A stretch of 64,000 bases of DNA from Streptomyces sp. JHA26 (GTDB lineage Bacteria; Actinomycetota; Actinomycetes; Streptomycetales; Streptomycetaceae), in contig NZ_BDJC01000012.1 of assembly GCF_002005565.1 (NCBI RefSeq), positions 62,001 through 126,000 of the forward strand. The letters run 5' to 3'. The notes under the pieces were generated by a model that saw only the letters and a list, made by a program, of their open reading frames with translations, had not been told where the DNA came from and did not search any database. Positions within the stretch are counted from its first letter, which is position 1, and each line of letters begins with the position of its first letter. Made by a program: the position numbers and the translations under genes. This document shows positions 1-10,841 of this stretch, piece after piece.

Positions 1-396
1 GACGGGATCCTCGCCACCCCGGTGGAGACCGTCCCCGGGCGCGACGTCCCGGCGGCGCACCGCCGCCTGCGCCAACTGGTCGAGGAGTACGAGCCCATCG
101 AGGTCGTCGTCGGCCTCCCTCGCTCCCTCAAGGGGGGCGAGGGCCCGGCCGCGGCCAAGGTCAGGGGCTTCGCCCAGGAGCTGGCCAAGGGCATCGCGCC
201 CGTCCCCGTACGGCTGGTCGACGAGCGGATGACGACCGTGACGGCGAGCCAGGGGCTGCGCGCCTCGGGCGTGAAGTCGAAGAAGGGGAGATCGGTCATC
301 GACCAGGCCGCCGCTGTGATCATCCTCCAGCAGGCGCTGGAATCCGAACGGGTGTCAGGCCGTGCACCCGGTGAGGGCGTCGAAGTGGTCATCTGA
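1..396 (+). CDS. ruvX: Putative pre-16S rRNA nuclease RuvX/YqgF (3' part)
   Basis: The reading frame is open from base 1 and ends at TGA 394-396, so 131 residues are visible and the start lies upstream. The fragment begins with 'DGILATPVETV', which fits the conserved strand after the first catalytic aspartate in this RNase H-like family. It also contains 'VVVGLPRSLKG' and 'VRLVDERMTTVTA', both family hallmarks. Family members process the 5' end of 16S rRNA and are usually 140-160 residues long, so only a short N-terminal piece is missing. The next gene is mltG, the usual actinobacterial neighbour downstream of alaS-ruvX. Confidence 0.88.
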   Translation, partial: DGILATPVETVPGRDVPAAHRRLRQLVEEYEPIEVVVGLPRSLKGGEGPAAAKVRGFAQELAKGIAPVPVRLVDERMTTVTASQGLRASGVKSKKGRSVIDQAAAVIILQQALESERVSGRAPGEGVEVVI

Positions 397-522
397 TCGC
401 GATACGGTAACGTTCCGCGCGATGCGGCGGCGTTCGAACAGCCCCGCACAGCAAGAGGTGGAACGGAAGCCGGCCCCCACGACAGGTCGCGTGGACCGCC
501 GCCTCGCGGCTCTAGGGGATCG

Positions 523-2304
523 ATGACTGAGTATGGCCGGGGCCCAGGCTCCGAACCGTGGCATCCGGAGGACCCGTTGTACGGGGACGGCGGATGGGGC
601 GGGCAGCAGGCCCAGGCGGGTCGGCAGGCCCCCTACGGCGGCCAGCCGCAGCACTACCCGCAGGAGCCGCAGCAGACGCAGTACGGCGACTGGGGTGGTG
701 ACGGCGGCCAGGGCGCGTACGGTCAGCAGCAGCACGACCAGTACGGCCAGTACGGTCAGCAGCACGACCAGTACGGTCAGCAGCTCCCCGAGCCGCAGTA
801 CGACCTTTACGGTCGGCAACCGGCCGAGCCCCGGTACGACCAGTACGGTCAGCAGCAGTACGACCAGCAGTACGACCAGCAGTACGCCGCCCAGGAGCAG
901 CCCCAGCAGCCCCAGCAGCCCCAGGGCTACGACAACGGCGGCTGGGAGACCGGCGATCACCCCCACGCGCAGTACCCGGGCGACCCGTCGGACCCCTACG
1001 GTCAGCAGAGCGCCGTCTACGGCGAGGAGCAGCCCGACTTCTACGGCACCCCGGAGGCGTATCCGCCGCCGGAGCCGCCCGGCCGCCGGCGCACCGGACC
1101 CGAACCGCGGAGCACCGGACCCGACACCGACGAGGACGAGGACGCCTCCTCCGCGGGCGGCGACGCCGACGGATCCGACGGCGACGGCGACGGCGGCCGC
1201 GGGGAGCGCAGGGGCCGGGGCGGCAAGTCCAAGAAGGGCCGCAGCGGTCTGGCCTGTCTCGTGGTCTGCCTGGTGCTCGGCGGCGGTGTGGCGGGCGTCG
1301 GCTACTTCGGCCTGCAGTTCTACCAGGATCGTTTCGGCGCGGCCCCGGACTACGAGGGCGACGGCAACGGCGAGAAGGTGACCGTCACCATCCCCAAGGG
1401 CGCGGGCGGCGCGACGATCGGCCAGGAGCTCAAGCGCAAGGGCGTGGTGAAGAGCGTCGACGCCTTCATCAGCGCCCAGCAGAGCAATCCCAACGGCAAG
1501 AGCATCCAGGACGGCGTGTACACGCTGCAGAAGGAGATGTCGGCCGCGAGCGCGGTCGAGATGCTGCTCGACCCCAAGAGCCGCAGCAGCCTGATCATCG
1601 CCGAGGGGTGGCGCAACGCCAGGGTGTACAAGGAGATCGACGGGCGCCTCGGCCTCGCCGAGGGTTCCACCGCCAAGGTCGCCAAGGCGCAGTGGAAGAA
1701 CCTCGGCCTGCCGGAGTGGGCGAAGAACCACGCCAAGGTCAAGGACCCCCTGGAAGGGTTCCTCTACCCGTCCAGCTACTCGGTGGCCAAGGGCCAGAAG
1801 CCCGAGGACGTGCTCAGGCAGATGGTGGCGCGGGCCAACGAGCACTACCAGAAGATCGGCCTCGAACAGAAGGCCGAGGAGGTCGGTCTCGAAGGGCCGT
1901 GGCAGCTGCTCACCGTCGCGAGTCTGGTGCAGGCCGAGGGCAAGACCCCCGAGGACTTCCGCAAGATGGCCGAGGTCATCTACAACCGGCTCGAGCCGAC
2001 CAACACCGAGACCAACCAGAAGCTGCAGTTCGACTCGTCCTTCAACTACCTGATGGGTCAGAGCAACATCCACATCAGCGAGTCCGAGATCAACACCAAC
2101 CCGGACCCGTACAACACCTACACCAACAGGGGCCTGCCTCCCGGCCCCATCAGCAACCCCGGCGACGAGGCGCTCCAGGCGTCGGTGAACCCCACGGACG
2201 ACGGCTGGCTCTACTTCGTGGCCACCGACGGCAAGAGCAAGACCGAGTTCGCGAAGACGCACGACGAGTTCCTGAGGCTGAAGGACAAATTCAATGCCAG
2301 TTAG
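523..2304 (+). CDS. mltG: Endolytic murein transglycosylase MltG with long low-complexity N-terminus
   Basis: 593 residues. About 240 residues of low-complexity, probably cytoplasmic sequence come first: a Gln/Tyr/Gly/Pro-rich part with repeated 'DQYGQQ'-like units, then an acidic and a basic stretch. One membrane segment follows (about 241-267), then an extracytoplasmic YceG/MltG domain. The domain carries 'ASLVQAEGKTPEDF', where E472 matches the family catalytic glutamate, and 'YNTYTNRGLPPGPISNPG', the conserved substrate-site loop. MltG cuts nascent glycan strands near the membrane and so sets strand length. E. coli MltG is about 340 residues, so the N-terminal tail is the actinobacterial addition. 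The start is ATG 523. The stop overlaps aroE by 11 bases, so the two are probably co-transcribed. Confidence 0.95.
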   Translation: MTEYGRGPGSEPWHPEDPLYGDGGWGGQQAQAGRQAPYGGQPQHYPQEPQQTQYGDWGGDGGQGAYGQQQHDQYGQYGQQHDQYGQQLPEPQYDLYGRQPAEPRYDQYGQQQYDQQYDQQYAAQEQPQQPQQPQGYDNGGWETGDHPHAQYPGDPSDPYGQQSAVYGEEQPDFYGTPEAYPPPEPPGRRRTGPEPRSTGPDTDEDEDASSAGGDADGSDGDGDGGRGERRGRGGKSKKGRSGLACLVVCLVLGGGVAGVGYFGLQFYQDRFGAAPDYEGDGNGEKVTVTIPKGAGGATIGQELKRKGVVKSVDAFISAQQSNPNGKSIQDGVYTLQKEMSAASAVEMLLDPKSRSSLIIAEGWRNARVYKEIDGRLGLAEGSTAKVAKAQWKNLGLPEWAKNHAKVKDPLEGFLYPSSYSVAKGQKPEDVLRQMVARANEHYQKIGLEQKAEEVGLEGPWQLLTVASLVQAEGKTPEDFRKMAEVIYNRLEPTNTETNQKLQFDSSFNYLMGQSNIHISESEINTNPDPYNTYTNRGLPPGPISNPGDEALQASVNPTDDGWLYFVATDGKSKTEFAKTHDEFLRLKDKFNAS

Positions 2305-3130
2305 GGCCGGGGCGCGACGGGCCGCCGTACTCGGTTCCCCGATCGCCCACTCCCTCTCCCCGGTGCTGCACCGCACCGCCTACGCGGAGCTGGGGCTGGA
2401 GGGCTGGACGTACGACCGCTTCGACGTCGACGAGGAGGCGCTGCCGGGCTTCCTCGAGAAGCTCGGCCCGGAATGGGCGGGACTGTCGCTGACCATGCCG
2501 CTCAAGCGGGCGGTGATCCCGCTGCTCGACGAGATCAGCGAGACGGCCGCCTCGGTGGACGCGGTGAACACCGTCGTCCTCACCGGGGACGGCCGCAGGA
2601 CGGGCGACAACACCGACATCCCCGGCATGGTCGCCGCCCTGCGCGAGCACGGCATCGAGAAGGCCGACACCGCCGCGGTCCTCGGCGCCGGCGCCACCGC
2701 CTCCTCCGCGCTGGCCGCGCTGGCCCGGGTCTGCACGGGCGAGGTCACCGTGTACGTGCGCAGCGAGACACGCGCCGCCGAGATGCGGGGCTGGGCCGAG
2801 CGGCTGGACGTCGACGTGCGCATCGCCGACTGGGCGCGCGCCGAGCAGGCGCTGCACGCCCCGCTGGTCGTGGCCACCACACCGGCCGGCACCACCGACG
2901 CGCTGGCCTCCGCCGTGCCCGAGATGCCCGGCACCCTCTTCGACGTGCTGTACGACCCCTGGCCGACCGCCCTCGCGGCCCGCTGGTCGGCGTCCGGCGG
3001 TGCCGTCGTCAGCGGCCTCGACCTGCTGCTGCACCAGGCGGTGCTCCAGGTCGAGCAGATGACGGGCCGCGCCCCCGCCCCGCTGGCCGCCATGCGGAAA
3101 GCGGGCGAGCGCGCCCTCGCGGAGCGCTAG
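2294..3130 (+). CDS. aroE: Shikimate dehydrogenase
   Basis: 278 residues, normal family length. It reduces 3-dehydroshikimate to shikimate with NADPH in the cytosol. The shikimate-binding 'GSPIAHSLSP' is at residues 14-23. The catalytic pair is visible as K71 in 'SLTMPLKR' and D108 in 'GDNTD'. The dinucleotide loop is 'LGAGATA' at 130-136, slightly altered from the common GAGGAA. The start ATG 2294 lies inside the end of mltG, which suggests translational coupling. The gene heads a set that also supplies aroC, aroK and aroB. Confidence 0.95.
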   Translation: MPVRAGARRAAVLGSPIAHSLSPVLHRTAYAELGLEGWTYDRFDVDEEALPGFLEKLGPEWAGLSLTMPLKRAVIPLLDEISETAASVDAVNTVVLTGDGRRTGDNTDIPGMVAALREHGIEKADTAAVLGAGATASSALAALARVCTGEVTVYVRSETRAAEMRGWAERLDVDVRIADWARAEQALHAPLVVATTPAGTTDALASAVPEMPGTLFDVLYDPWPTALAARWSASGGAVVSGLDLLLHQAVLQVEQMTGRAPAPLAAMRKAGERALAER

Positions 3131-3178
3131 GATCCGTCCGGTTCCGCAGGGGGCGGGACCGAGAGGGGGAAGCGATCC

Positions 3179-3517
3179 ATGTCCACAGGCGTGCCTCTGG
3201 CGTCCGCCAAGAGCGAGATGTTCGGGGCCGTGCTCGGCTTCCTGCCCGACTGGCTGCAGATCACGGTGATCGCCCTGGTTCTGCTGGCCCTGGTCGCGTC
3301 CTGGGTGGTCAAGCTGGTGCGCCGCATCGGCGCCCGGCGCGCGGCACGCGGCGGTGCGCCGGGCGCGGCGGCGCCACAGTACGGCCGGCAGGGCCGCGGC
3401 GCCGATTACCTGGGCCCCTACGCCCCGGCCCAGGTCCCGCCCCGGCCGCAGCAGAGCGGCGCCGATTTCCTCGGTCCCTACGCGCCCGGGCGGCGTCAGG
3501 GCGACGGCTCCGCCTGA
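3179..3517 (+). CDS. Small single-span membrane protein of unknown function
   Basis: 112 residues, preceded by a good Shine-Dalgarno (GGGGGAAG). Residues 1-20 are polar. A hydrophobic segment at about 21-45 is followed by a basic stretch ('VRRIGARRAAR'), so the C-terminus probably faces the cytosol. The tail is Gly/Ala/Pro/Gln-rich and repeats a short motif, 'GADYLGPYAP' and then 'GADFLGPYAP', about 20 residues apart. I recognise no enzymatic domain. It sits between aroE and aroC, and from memory this placement is conserved in Streptomyces. No function is assigned. Confidence 0.8.
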   Translation: MSTGVPLASAKSEMFGAVLGFLPDWLQITVIALVLLALVASWVVKLVRRIGARRAARGGAPGAAAPQYGRQGRGADYLGPYAPAQVPPRPQQSGADFLGPYAPGRRQGDGSA

Positions 3518-3676
3518 GTCCGCCCGTCCGCCAGGTGGACCGGCGGCCGGACGTGGCGGCCGGACGTGGGAGGATCGGAGGTGGCGGGCCGGCTCCGCGC
3601 ACCCGGTCGCGCCGTCGCCGTACGCGAGGAGACGTGTACGCAGGGGAGTACCGGGCGCGAGCACTGAGGAGCACCG

Positions 3677-6461
<2,785 letters not shown>

Positions 6462-6517
6462 GTCCCCCGACGCACCTTCCGTCCGGTGCGCCGCGCGGGG
6501 CGGGCACGTCGGACCGC

Positions 6518-6559
6518 CCCCGGCCGTTCACCCGAGGACGGCCGGGGACGGTACCGTCC
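6518..6559. terminator. Hairpin after aroB plus adjoining 14-bp palindrome
   Basis: Ten-base perfect arms (6518-6527 and 6538-6547) lie about 55 bases past the aroB stop and would act as a GC-rich terminator. An overlapping perfect 14-base palindrome, GGACGGTACCGTCC, covers 6546-6559. It lies 25 bases before a -10-like TAGGCT (6584-6589) and could be an operator for the next gene. No U tract is present, which is normal in Streptomyces. Confidence 0.5.
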
Positions 6560-6656
6560 GGGTGGGCCCCCTCCCACGCCCTTTAGGCTGTGGGGAACAG
6601 CGGGTACCCCTCCCGCTGTCAGCGCCCATCGCCTGTACGAGACGGAGTGGCACCGG

Positions 6657-7505
6657 ATGCAGCACGCAGTGGGTTCTCCGCTGCCGCCGCCCCCTCAGCC
6701 GGGGCACGGACCGGCCGTCGGCTGGTCCCCGGCCGCACACCACCCGGGCCCGCCCCAGGGCCCCGCCCCCGTGCCCCCGCCGGTGGCACCGGGGCACCCC
6801 GCACAGGCCCCGCACCCCGGGGCCCCGCACCAGGTCCCGGCACCGCCACCCGCGCCGGACACCACCGGACACGTTCCGCTGCCCCCCGGCGGTCCCGTCG
6901 CCGCGCCGGGCACGCCGCCCGCCACGGCCGCCGTGCCCGACCCGGCCACCACCACCCTCGCGGTGCTGCTCATCGGCCCCGCCGGCGCGGGCAAGACCAG
7001 CGTCGCCAAGTACTGGGCGGACCACCGCAGGGTCCCCACCGCCCACATCAGCCTCGACGACGTGCGCGAATGGGTCCGCTCGGGCTTCGCCGACCCCCAG
7101 TCCGGGTGGAACGAGAACTCCGAGGCCCAGTACCGCCTCGCCCGCCGCACCTGCGGCTTCTCCGCGCGCAACTTCCTCGCCAACGGCATCTCGTGCATCC
7201 TCGACGACGCCGTCTTCCCCGACCGTCCGGTCGTCGGGCTCGGCGGCTGGAAGCGGCACGTCGGCCCCGGCCTGCTCCCGGTCGTCCTCCTGCCCGGACT
7301 GGACGTCGTCCTGGAGCGCAACGCCGAGCGCAGCGGCAACCGGCGGCTCACCGACGAGGAGGTCGCCCGCATCCACGGCCGCATGGCCGGCTGGTACGGC
7401 TCGGGCCTCCCGATCATCGACAACTCCCAGCTCGACGTCCCGGAGACGGCCCAGGTCCTGAACGAGGTCCTGTCCCGCTCGATAGCGAGCCCCCCGGCCT
7501 GGTGA
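6657..7505 (+). CDS. P-loop ATP-binding protein with proline-rich N-terminus
   Basis: 282 residues from ATG 6657. The frame is open for another 57 codons upstream, but that stretch covers the promoter-like region, and ATG 6657 has a fair ribosome site. Residues 1-95 are Pro/Gly/His-rich and probably disordered. The rest is a P-loop kinase-like fold: Walker A 'IGPAGAGKTSVAKYW', then 'HISLDDVREWVRSGFADP', then 'ILDDAVFPD'. This resembles the AAA_33/zeta-toxin/gluconate-kinase group of small phosphotransferases. The substrate is unknown. It lies between the aro block and the peptidase-like gene. Confidence 0.82.
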   Translation: MQHAVGSPLPPPPQPGHGPAVGWSPAAHHPGPPQGPAPVPPPVAPGHPAQAPHPGAPHQVPAPPPAPDTTGHVPLPPGGPVAAPGTPPATAAVPDPATTTLAVLLIGPAGAGKTSVAKYWADHRRVPTAHISLDDVREWVRSGFADPQSGWNENSEAQYRLARRTCGFSARNFLANGISCILDDAVFPDRPVVGLGGWKRHVGPGLLPVVLLPGLDVVLERNAERSGNRRLTDEEVARIHGRMAGWYGSGLPIIDNSQLDVPETAQVLNEVLSRSIASPPAW

Positions 7506-7528
7506 GCGCCGGTGAGGGAGCGCTTCGA

Positions 7529-7558
7529 AGGGGCGCGGGGAACCGCGCGCCCGGCCCC
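7529..7558. repeat. Dispersed Streptomyces GC-rich palindromic repeat
   Basis: The segment contains GGGGCGCGGGGAACCGCGCG followed by CCCGGCCCC. The core (GCGCGG-GGAA-CCGCGC) is an inverted repeat. Closely related copies occur at 30925-30960 and 31001-31033 in this window. From memory, intergenic sequence of this type is very abundant in Streptomyces genomes. It may act as a terminator or be a small mobile-type repeat. Confidence 0.6.
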
Positions 7559-7681
7559 GCCCGGCCGGTCGGACGCCACACGCCGACGAGCAAGCCCTCG
7601 TCGGCGCACCCGCGTCCCCCGGCCCCGCCCACTCGGCCCACCCGAGCGGCGCACCCACCGGCGGGGTCATACGCTCGGGTC

Positions 7682-8788
7682 ATGTCAGAGGTGTACGCGG
7701 CCCGCCGGACGCGCCTACGAGAACGCTGCAACGCGGGCGGCAGCGCGGCGGCGCTCGTCTCCCGGCCCGCCAACGTGCGCTATCTCGCGGGCGCCGCCCC
7801 GCACGGCGCCGTGCTGCTGCTGGGCAAGACCGAGGATCTCCTGGTGTGCTCCGGCCCGCCGGACGAGCGGCCCACGGAGGGCAGACCCGACGAGGCACTG
7901 CCGCTGCGCCCCCTGTCCGGCCCCGGCGGTGACCCCGCCGTCGCCGCCGCCGGCCTCGCCGCGGCCCAGGGCGCCGAGTCCCTCGCCACCGAGGACCACC
8001 ACCTCACCGTCGCCCGGCACCGCGCCATGCGCTCGGTCGCGCCCCGGCTGCGCCTGACGGACCTCGGCCAGGCGGTCGAGCAGCTCCGGGTGGTCAAGGA
8101 CGAGGAGGAGATCTCCTGCCTGCGGATCGGCGCCGAGATCGCCGACCAGGCCCTCGGCGAGCTCCTGGAGTCCATCCTCGTCGGCCGCACCGAACGGCAC
8201 CTCGCCCTGGAGCTGGAACGCCGCCTGGTCGACCACGGCGCCGACGGCCCCGCCTTCCCCACCTCCGTCGGCACGGGCCCGAACTCCGGGCGCCGCGGGC
8301 ACCGGCCCACCGACCGGCGCGTGGAGGAGGGCGACTTCCTCTCCGTGTGCCTGGGCGCGACGTACCGCGGCTACCGCTGCGAGATCGGCCGTACGTTCGT
8401 CATCGGCACCTCGCCGGCGGACTGGCAGATCGAGCTGTACGACCTCGTCTTCTCCGCTCAGCGGGCCGGCCGGGAGGCCCTCGTACCCGGCGCCGCCTGC
8501 CGTGATGTGGACCGCGCGGCCCGCCAGGCACTGGACTCCGCCGGGTACGCGGAGAACCTTCCGGCACTCACGGGTCACGGTGTGGGACTCGAAATCGACG
8601 AGGACCCGCAGTTGGGTCCGGCGGCCATGGGTAAACTGGACGCTTGTGTGCCGGTCACCGTCGAACCGGGGGTCCACCTCCCGGGCCGGGGCGGTGTCCG
8701 GATCGATGACACGCTCGTCGTGCGCCCCGAGGCGGACGGCGGACCCGAGCTACTCACCATCACGACCAAGGAGCTGCTCGCGCTCTAG
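7682..8788 (+). CDS. M24 (aminopeptidase P/Xaa-Pro dipeptidase-like) protein with altered metal ligands
   Basis: 368 residues: an N-terminal creatinase-like half (about 1-135) and a C-terminal pita-bread M24 domain. The fold is clear from '[14 protein letters not shown]', '[19 protein letters not shown]' and '[15 protein letters not shown]'. M24 peptidases bind two metals through Asp, Asp, His, Glu and Glu. Here those positions read C223, E234, H299, E328 and D342, so three of five differ. It could be an inactive or differently metallated family member rather than a true peptidase. It precedes efp, as pepQ-like genes often do in Gram-positives. Confidence 0.82.
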   Translation: MSEVYAARRTRLRERCNAGGSAAALVSRPANVRYLAGAAPHGAVLLLGKTEDLLVCSGPPDERPTEGRPDEALPLRPLSGPGGDPAVAAAGLAAAQGAESLATEDHHLTVARHRAMRSVAPRLRLTDLGQAVEQLRVVKDEEEISCLRIGAEIADQALGELLESILVGRTERHLALELERRLVDHGADGPAFPTSVGTGPNSGRRGHRPTDRRVEEGDFLSVCLGATYRGYRCEIGRTFVIGTSPADWQIELYDLVFSAQRAGREALVPGAACRDVDRAARQALDSAGYAENLPALTGHGVGLEIDEDPQLGPAAMGKLDACVPVTVEPGVHLPGRGGVRIDDTLVVRPEADGGPELLTITTKELLAL

Positions 8789-8846
8789 CCTCGCGCTGGG
8801 CGCACGCCCCGGGGTCGTCCACGTCAGTCCAGGAGATTCCGCAACC

Positions 8847-9413
8847 GTGGCTTCCACGAACGACCTCAAGAACGGCCTGGTGCTCAAGCTCGAAGGCGGC
8901 CAGCTCTGGTCCGTCGTCGAGTTCCAGCACGTCAAGCCCGGCAAGGGCCCCGCCTTCGTGCGCACCAAGCTCAAGAACGTGCTCTCCGGCAAGGTCGTCG
9001 ACAAGACCTTCAACGCCGGCGTCAAGGTCGAGACGGCCACTGTCGACAAGCGCGACATGCAGTTCTCGTACATGGACGGCGACTACTTCGTCTTCATGGA
9101 CATGGAGACGTACGACCAGCTGATGGTCGACCGCAAGACGGTCGCCGACGCCGCCAACTTCCTGGTCGAGGGCTTCACCGCCACCGTCGCGCAGCACGAG
9201 GGCGAGGTGCTCTTCGTCGAGCTGCCCGCCGCCGTCGAGCTGACCGTCCAGGAGACGGAGCCGGGCGTCCAGGGTGACCGCTCCACCGGCGGCACCAAGC
9301 CGGCCACGCTGGAGACCGGCCACCAGATCCAGGTCCCGCTCTTCATCACCACCGGTGAGAAGATCAAGGTCGACACCCGCACGAGCGACTACCTCGGCCG
9401 GGTGAACAGCTAA
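8847..9413 (+). CDS. efp: Elongation factor P
   Basis: 188 residues, exactly the family length. It binds between the ribosomal P and E sites and relieves stalling at consecutive prolines. The start is GTG 8847, preceded by CAGGAG, and translation begins '[15 protein letters not shown]'. The exposed loop at residues 31-37 reads 'PGKGPAF'; its lysine is K33. The C-terminal OB domain ends '[16 protein letters not shown]', the usual ending. nusB starts two bases later. Proline-rich proteins are common in this window. Confidence 0.97.
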   Translation: MASTNDLKNGLVLKLEGGQLWSVVEFQHVKPGKGPAFVRTKLKNVLSGKVVDKTFNAGVKVETATVDKRDMQFSYMDGDYFVFMDMETYDQLMVDRKTVADAANFLVEGFTATVAQHEGEVLFVELPAAVELTVQETEPGVQGDRSTGGTKPATLETGHQIQVPLFITTGEKIKVDTRTSDYLGRVNS

Positions 9414-9415
9414 CC

Positions 9416-9850
9416 GTGGCTGCCCGCAACACGGCCCGCAAGCGCGCCTTCCAGATCCTCTTCGAGGGCGATCAGCGCGGCGCGGACGTCCTGACGGTCC
9501 TCGCCGACTGGGTCCGGCACTCCCGGTCCGACACCCGGCAGCCGCCGGTGAGCGAGTACACGATGGAGCTGGTCGAGGGCTACGCCGAGCGCGCCGAGCG
9601 CATCGACGAGCTCATCGCCCAGTACTCGGTCGGCTGGACGCTCGACCGCATGCCGGTCGTCGACCGCAACATCCTGCGCCTCGGCGCGTACGAGCTGATC
9701 TGGGTCGACGCGACCCCGGACGCCGTCGTCCTCGACGAGATGGTGCAGCTCGCGAAGGAGTTCTCCACGGACGAGTCGCCGGCGTTCGTCAACGGTCTGC
9801 TCGGCCGGCTGAAGGAACTGAAGCCTTCGCTGCGCCGCGACGAGGCCTGA
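9416..9850 (+). CDS. nusB: Transcription antitermination protein NusB
   Basis: 144 residues, all-helical family of normal length. NusB pairs with NusE (S10) on boxA RNA and supports rRNA antitermination. 'ARNTARKRAFQILFEGDQRG' at the N-terminus and 'DRNILRLGAYELIW' and 'DESPAFVNGLLGRL' further on are family signatures. The start GTG 9416 lies two bases after the efp stop, so the genes are coupled. A very strong hairpin (9865-9918) follows. Confidence 0.95.
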   Translation: MAARNTARKRAFQILFEGDQRGADVLTVLADWVRHSRSDTRQPPVSEYTMELVEGYAERAERIDELIAQYSVGWTLDRMPVVDRNILRLGAYELIWVDATPDAVVLDEMVQLAKEFSTDESPAFVNGLLGRLKELKPSLRRDEA

Positions 9851-9864
9851 CGGAGACGGACACA

Positions 9865-9918
9865 GACGCCGGAGGGCCTGCGGCAACCGAGAACGGTTGC
9901 CGCAGGCCCTCCGGCGTC
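9865..9918. terminator. 24-bp perfect hairpin after nusB
   Basis: The arms 9865-9888 and 9895-9918 are perfectly complementary over 24 bases with a six-base loop (GAGAAC). It begins 15 bases after the nusB stop and is the strongest stem in the window. It is the likely end of the efp-nusB transcript. Because it is symmetrical it could also stop RNA polymerase coming from bldD. Confidence 0.85.
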
Positions 9919-9956
9919 CGTGCGTGCTCCCCGGCCCTCCGGCCGTCGTCGCACAC

Positions 9957-10004
9957 GCCGCCGGGGTGGCCGGAAGCCCTCAGGCTTCCGGCCACCCCGG
10001 CGGC
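9957..10004. terminator. 22-bp perfect hairpin after bldD
   Basis: The arms 9957-9978 and 9983-10004 are perfectly complementary over 22 bases with a CTCA loop. It starts 37 bases beyond the bldD stop codon on the minus strand and is the probable bldD terminator. With the hairpin at 9865-9918 it makes a double insulator between convergent nusB and bldD. Confidence 0.85.
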
Positions 10005-10040
10005 ACGTTTCTGCTGTCCTCGCTGGAGCGCGGGCCGCGC

Positions 10041-10544
10041 TCAGGCGTCCTCGTGGGACGCCACCGCGCGGCGCGCGTCCGCGTCCAGGACGCCCCAGCT
10101 GATCAGCTGCTCGGTGAGGACCGAGGGCGACTGGTCGTAGATGACGGCGAGTGTGCGCAGGTCGTCCTGCCGGATCGAGAGCACCTTGCCGTTGTAGTCA
10201 CCGCGCTGCGACTGGATCGTGGCCGCGTACCGCTGCAGCGGACCCGCCTTCTCGGCCGGCACCGTGGCCAGCCGCTCCAGGTCCAGGACCAGCTTCGGCG
10301 GCGGCTCGGCGGCGCCACCGGGGGTGGTGCCGGGCAGCAGCTCCTGCACGGGGACGCCGTAGAAGTCCGCCAGCTCGGCGAGGCGCTGCACGGTCACGGC
10401 ACGGTCACCGCGCTCGTACGACCCGACCACGACCGCCTTCCAGCGGCCCTGGGACTTCTCCTCGACACCGTGGAGGGAAAGGCCCTGCTGGGTGCGGATG
10501 GCCCGGAGCTTGGCCCCGAGCTGTTTGGCGTATTCGCTGGACAT
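10041..10544 (-). CDS. bldD: Developmental master repressor BldD (c-di-GMP receptor)
   Basis: 167 residues, the S. coelicolor length. The N-terminal XRE-type helix-turn-helix (about 7-65, 'LRAIRTQQGLSLHGVEEKS') binds DNA. The C-terminal domain binds a c-di-GMP tetramer through RGD-X8-RQDD, present in full as R114-G115-D116 and R125-Q126-D127-D128. BldD with c-di-GMP represses sporulation genes during vegetative growth and represses its own gene. The start is at 10544 with GGGGAG upstream. It is divergent from pyrR, with a candidate operator at 10601-10620. Confidence 0.98.
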   Translation of the reverse strand: MSSEYAKQLGAKLRAIRTQQGLSLHGVEEKSQGRWKAVVVGSYERGDRAVTVQRLAELADFYGVPVQELLPGTTPGGAAEPPPKLVLDLERLATVPAEKAGPLQRYAATIQSQRGDYNGKVLSIRQDDLRTLAVIYDQSPSVLTEQLISWGVLDADARRAVASHEDA

Positions 10545-10600
10545 ATGGCTCCCCGGACAAGGTGTCGACGCGGCCGGCTGTGTTGTCTGCCGCGCGGCTG

Positions 10601-10620
10601 GTAACTCACTGTGAGGTTAC
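10601..10620. promoter_or_regulatory. Candidate BldD autoregulatory operator
   Basis: The 20 bases GTAACTCACTGTGAGGTTAC form a near-perfect inverted repeat centred on TCAC-T-GTGA, 57-76 bases upstream of the bldD start. The published BldD consensus uses AGTGA and TCAC half-sites with variable spacing, and BldD is known to repress its own promoter. A second GTTAC half lies at 10631-10635 region (GCGTTAC). Assigning the site to BldD is inference from these half-sites and position. Confidence 0.5.
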
Positions 10621-10796
10621 GCAGCGTTACTCTCCTGCGTCAAGCCGAATGGTCCGCACCGACTCTTCCGTGGTACTCGCGGTCCGTTGCTGCGAACGGG
10701 TGGCGCGGGCGCGGCACGGGAGTGACGGGGGAGTGTCGGGGGCGCGATCGGGGCGGTCCCGTGAGCCTGATACCGTAGGTGGCGCAAATCCGACGT

Positions 10797-10831
10797 CCTT
10801 TAAGGTCCGTCCCGTGAGGCGGAGAAGGAGG
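10797..10831 (+). promoter_or_regulatory. Probable PyrR-binding hairpin over the pyrR ribosome binding site
   Basis: Bases 10807-10822 (CCGTCCCGTGAGGCGG) fold into a 5-bp stem with a CCGUGA hexaloop and carry the UCC-N-G-N-GAGG core of PyrR binding loops. A lower stem can form between CCTT (10797-10800) and AAGG (10825-10828). That 3' strand is part of the AAGGAGG Shine-Dalgarno of pyrR, whose ATG is at 10842. PyrR bound with UMP would hide the ribosome site, giving translational autoregulation of the operon. No terminator-antiterminator pair is visible. Confidence 0.68.
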
Positions 10832-10841
10832 TCCGTTTCGT

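Noticed and set aside
355..2376. Long minus-strand open frame opposite mltG
   Set aside because: It is antisense to a clear mltG gene, its translation is a Leu/Val/Arg-rich string without domains, and such shadows are expected at this GC content.
9897..10604. Plus-strand open frame opposite bldD
   Set aside because: It is antisense to bldD, runs through both hairpins and the promoter region, and has no protein family features.
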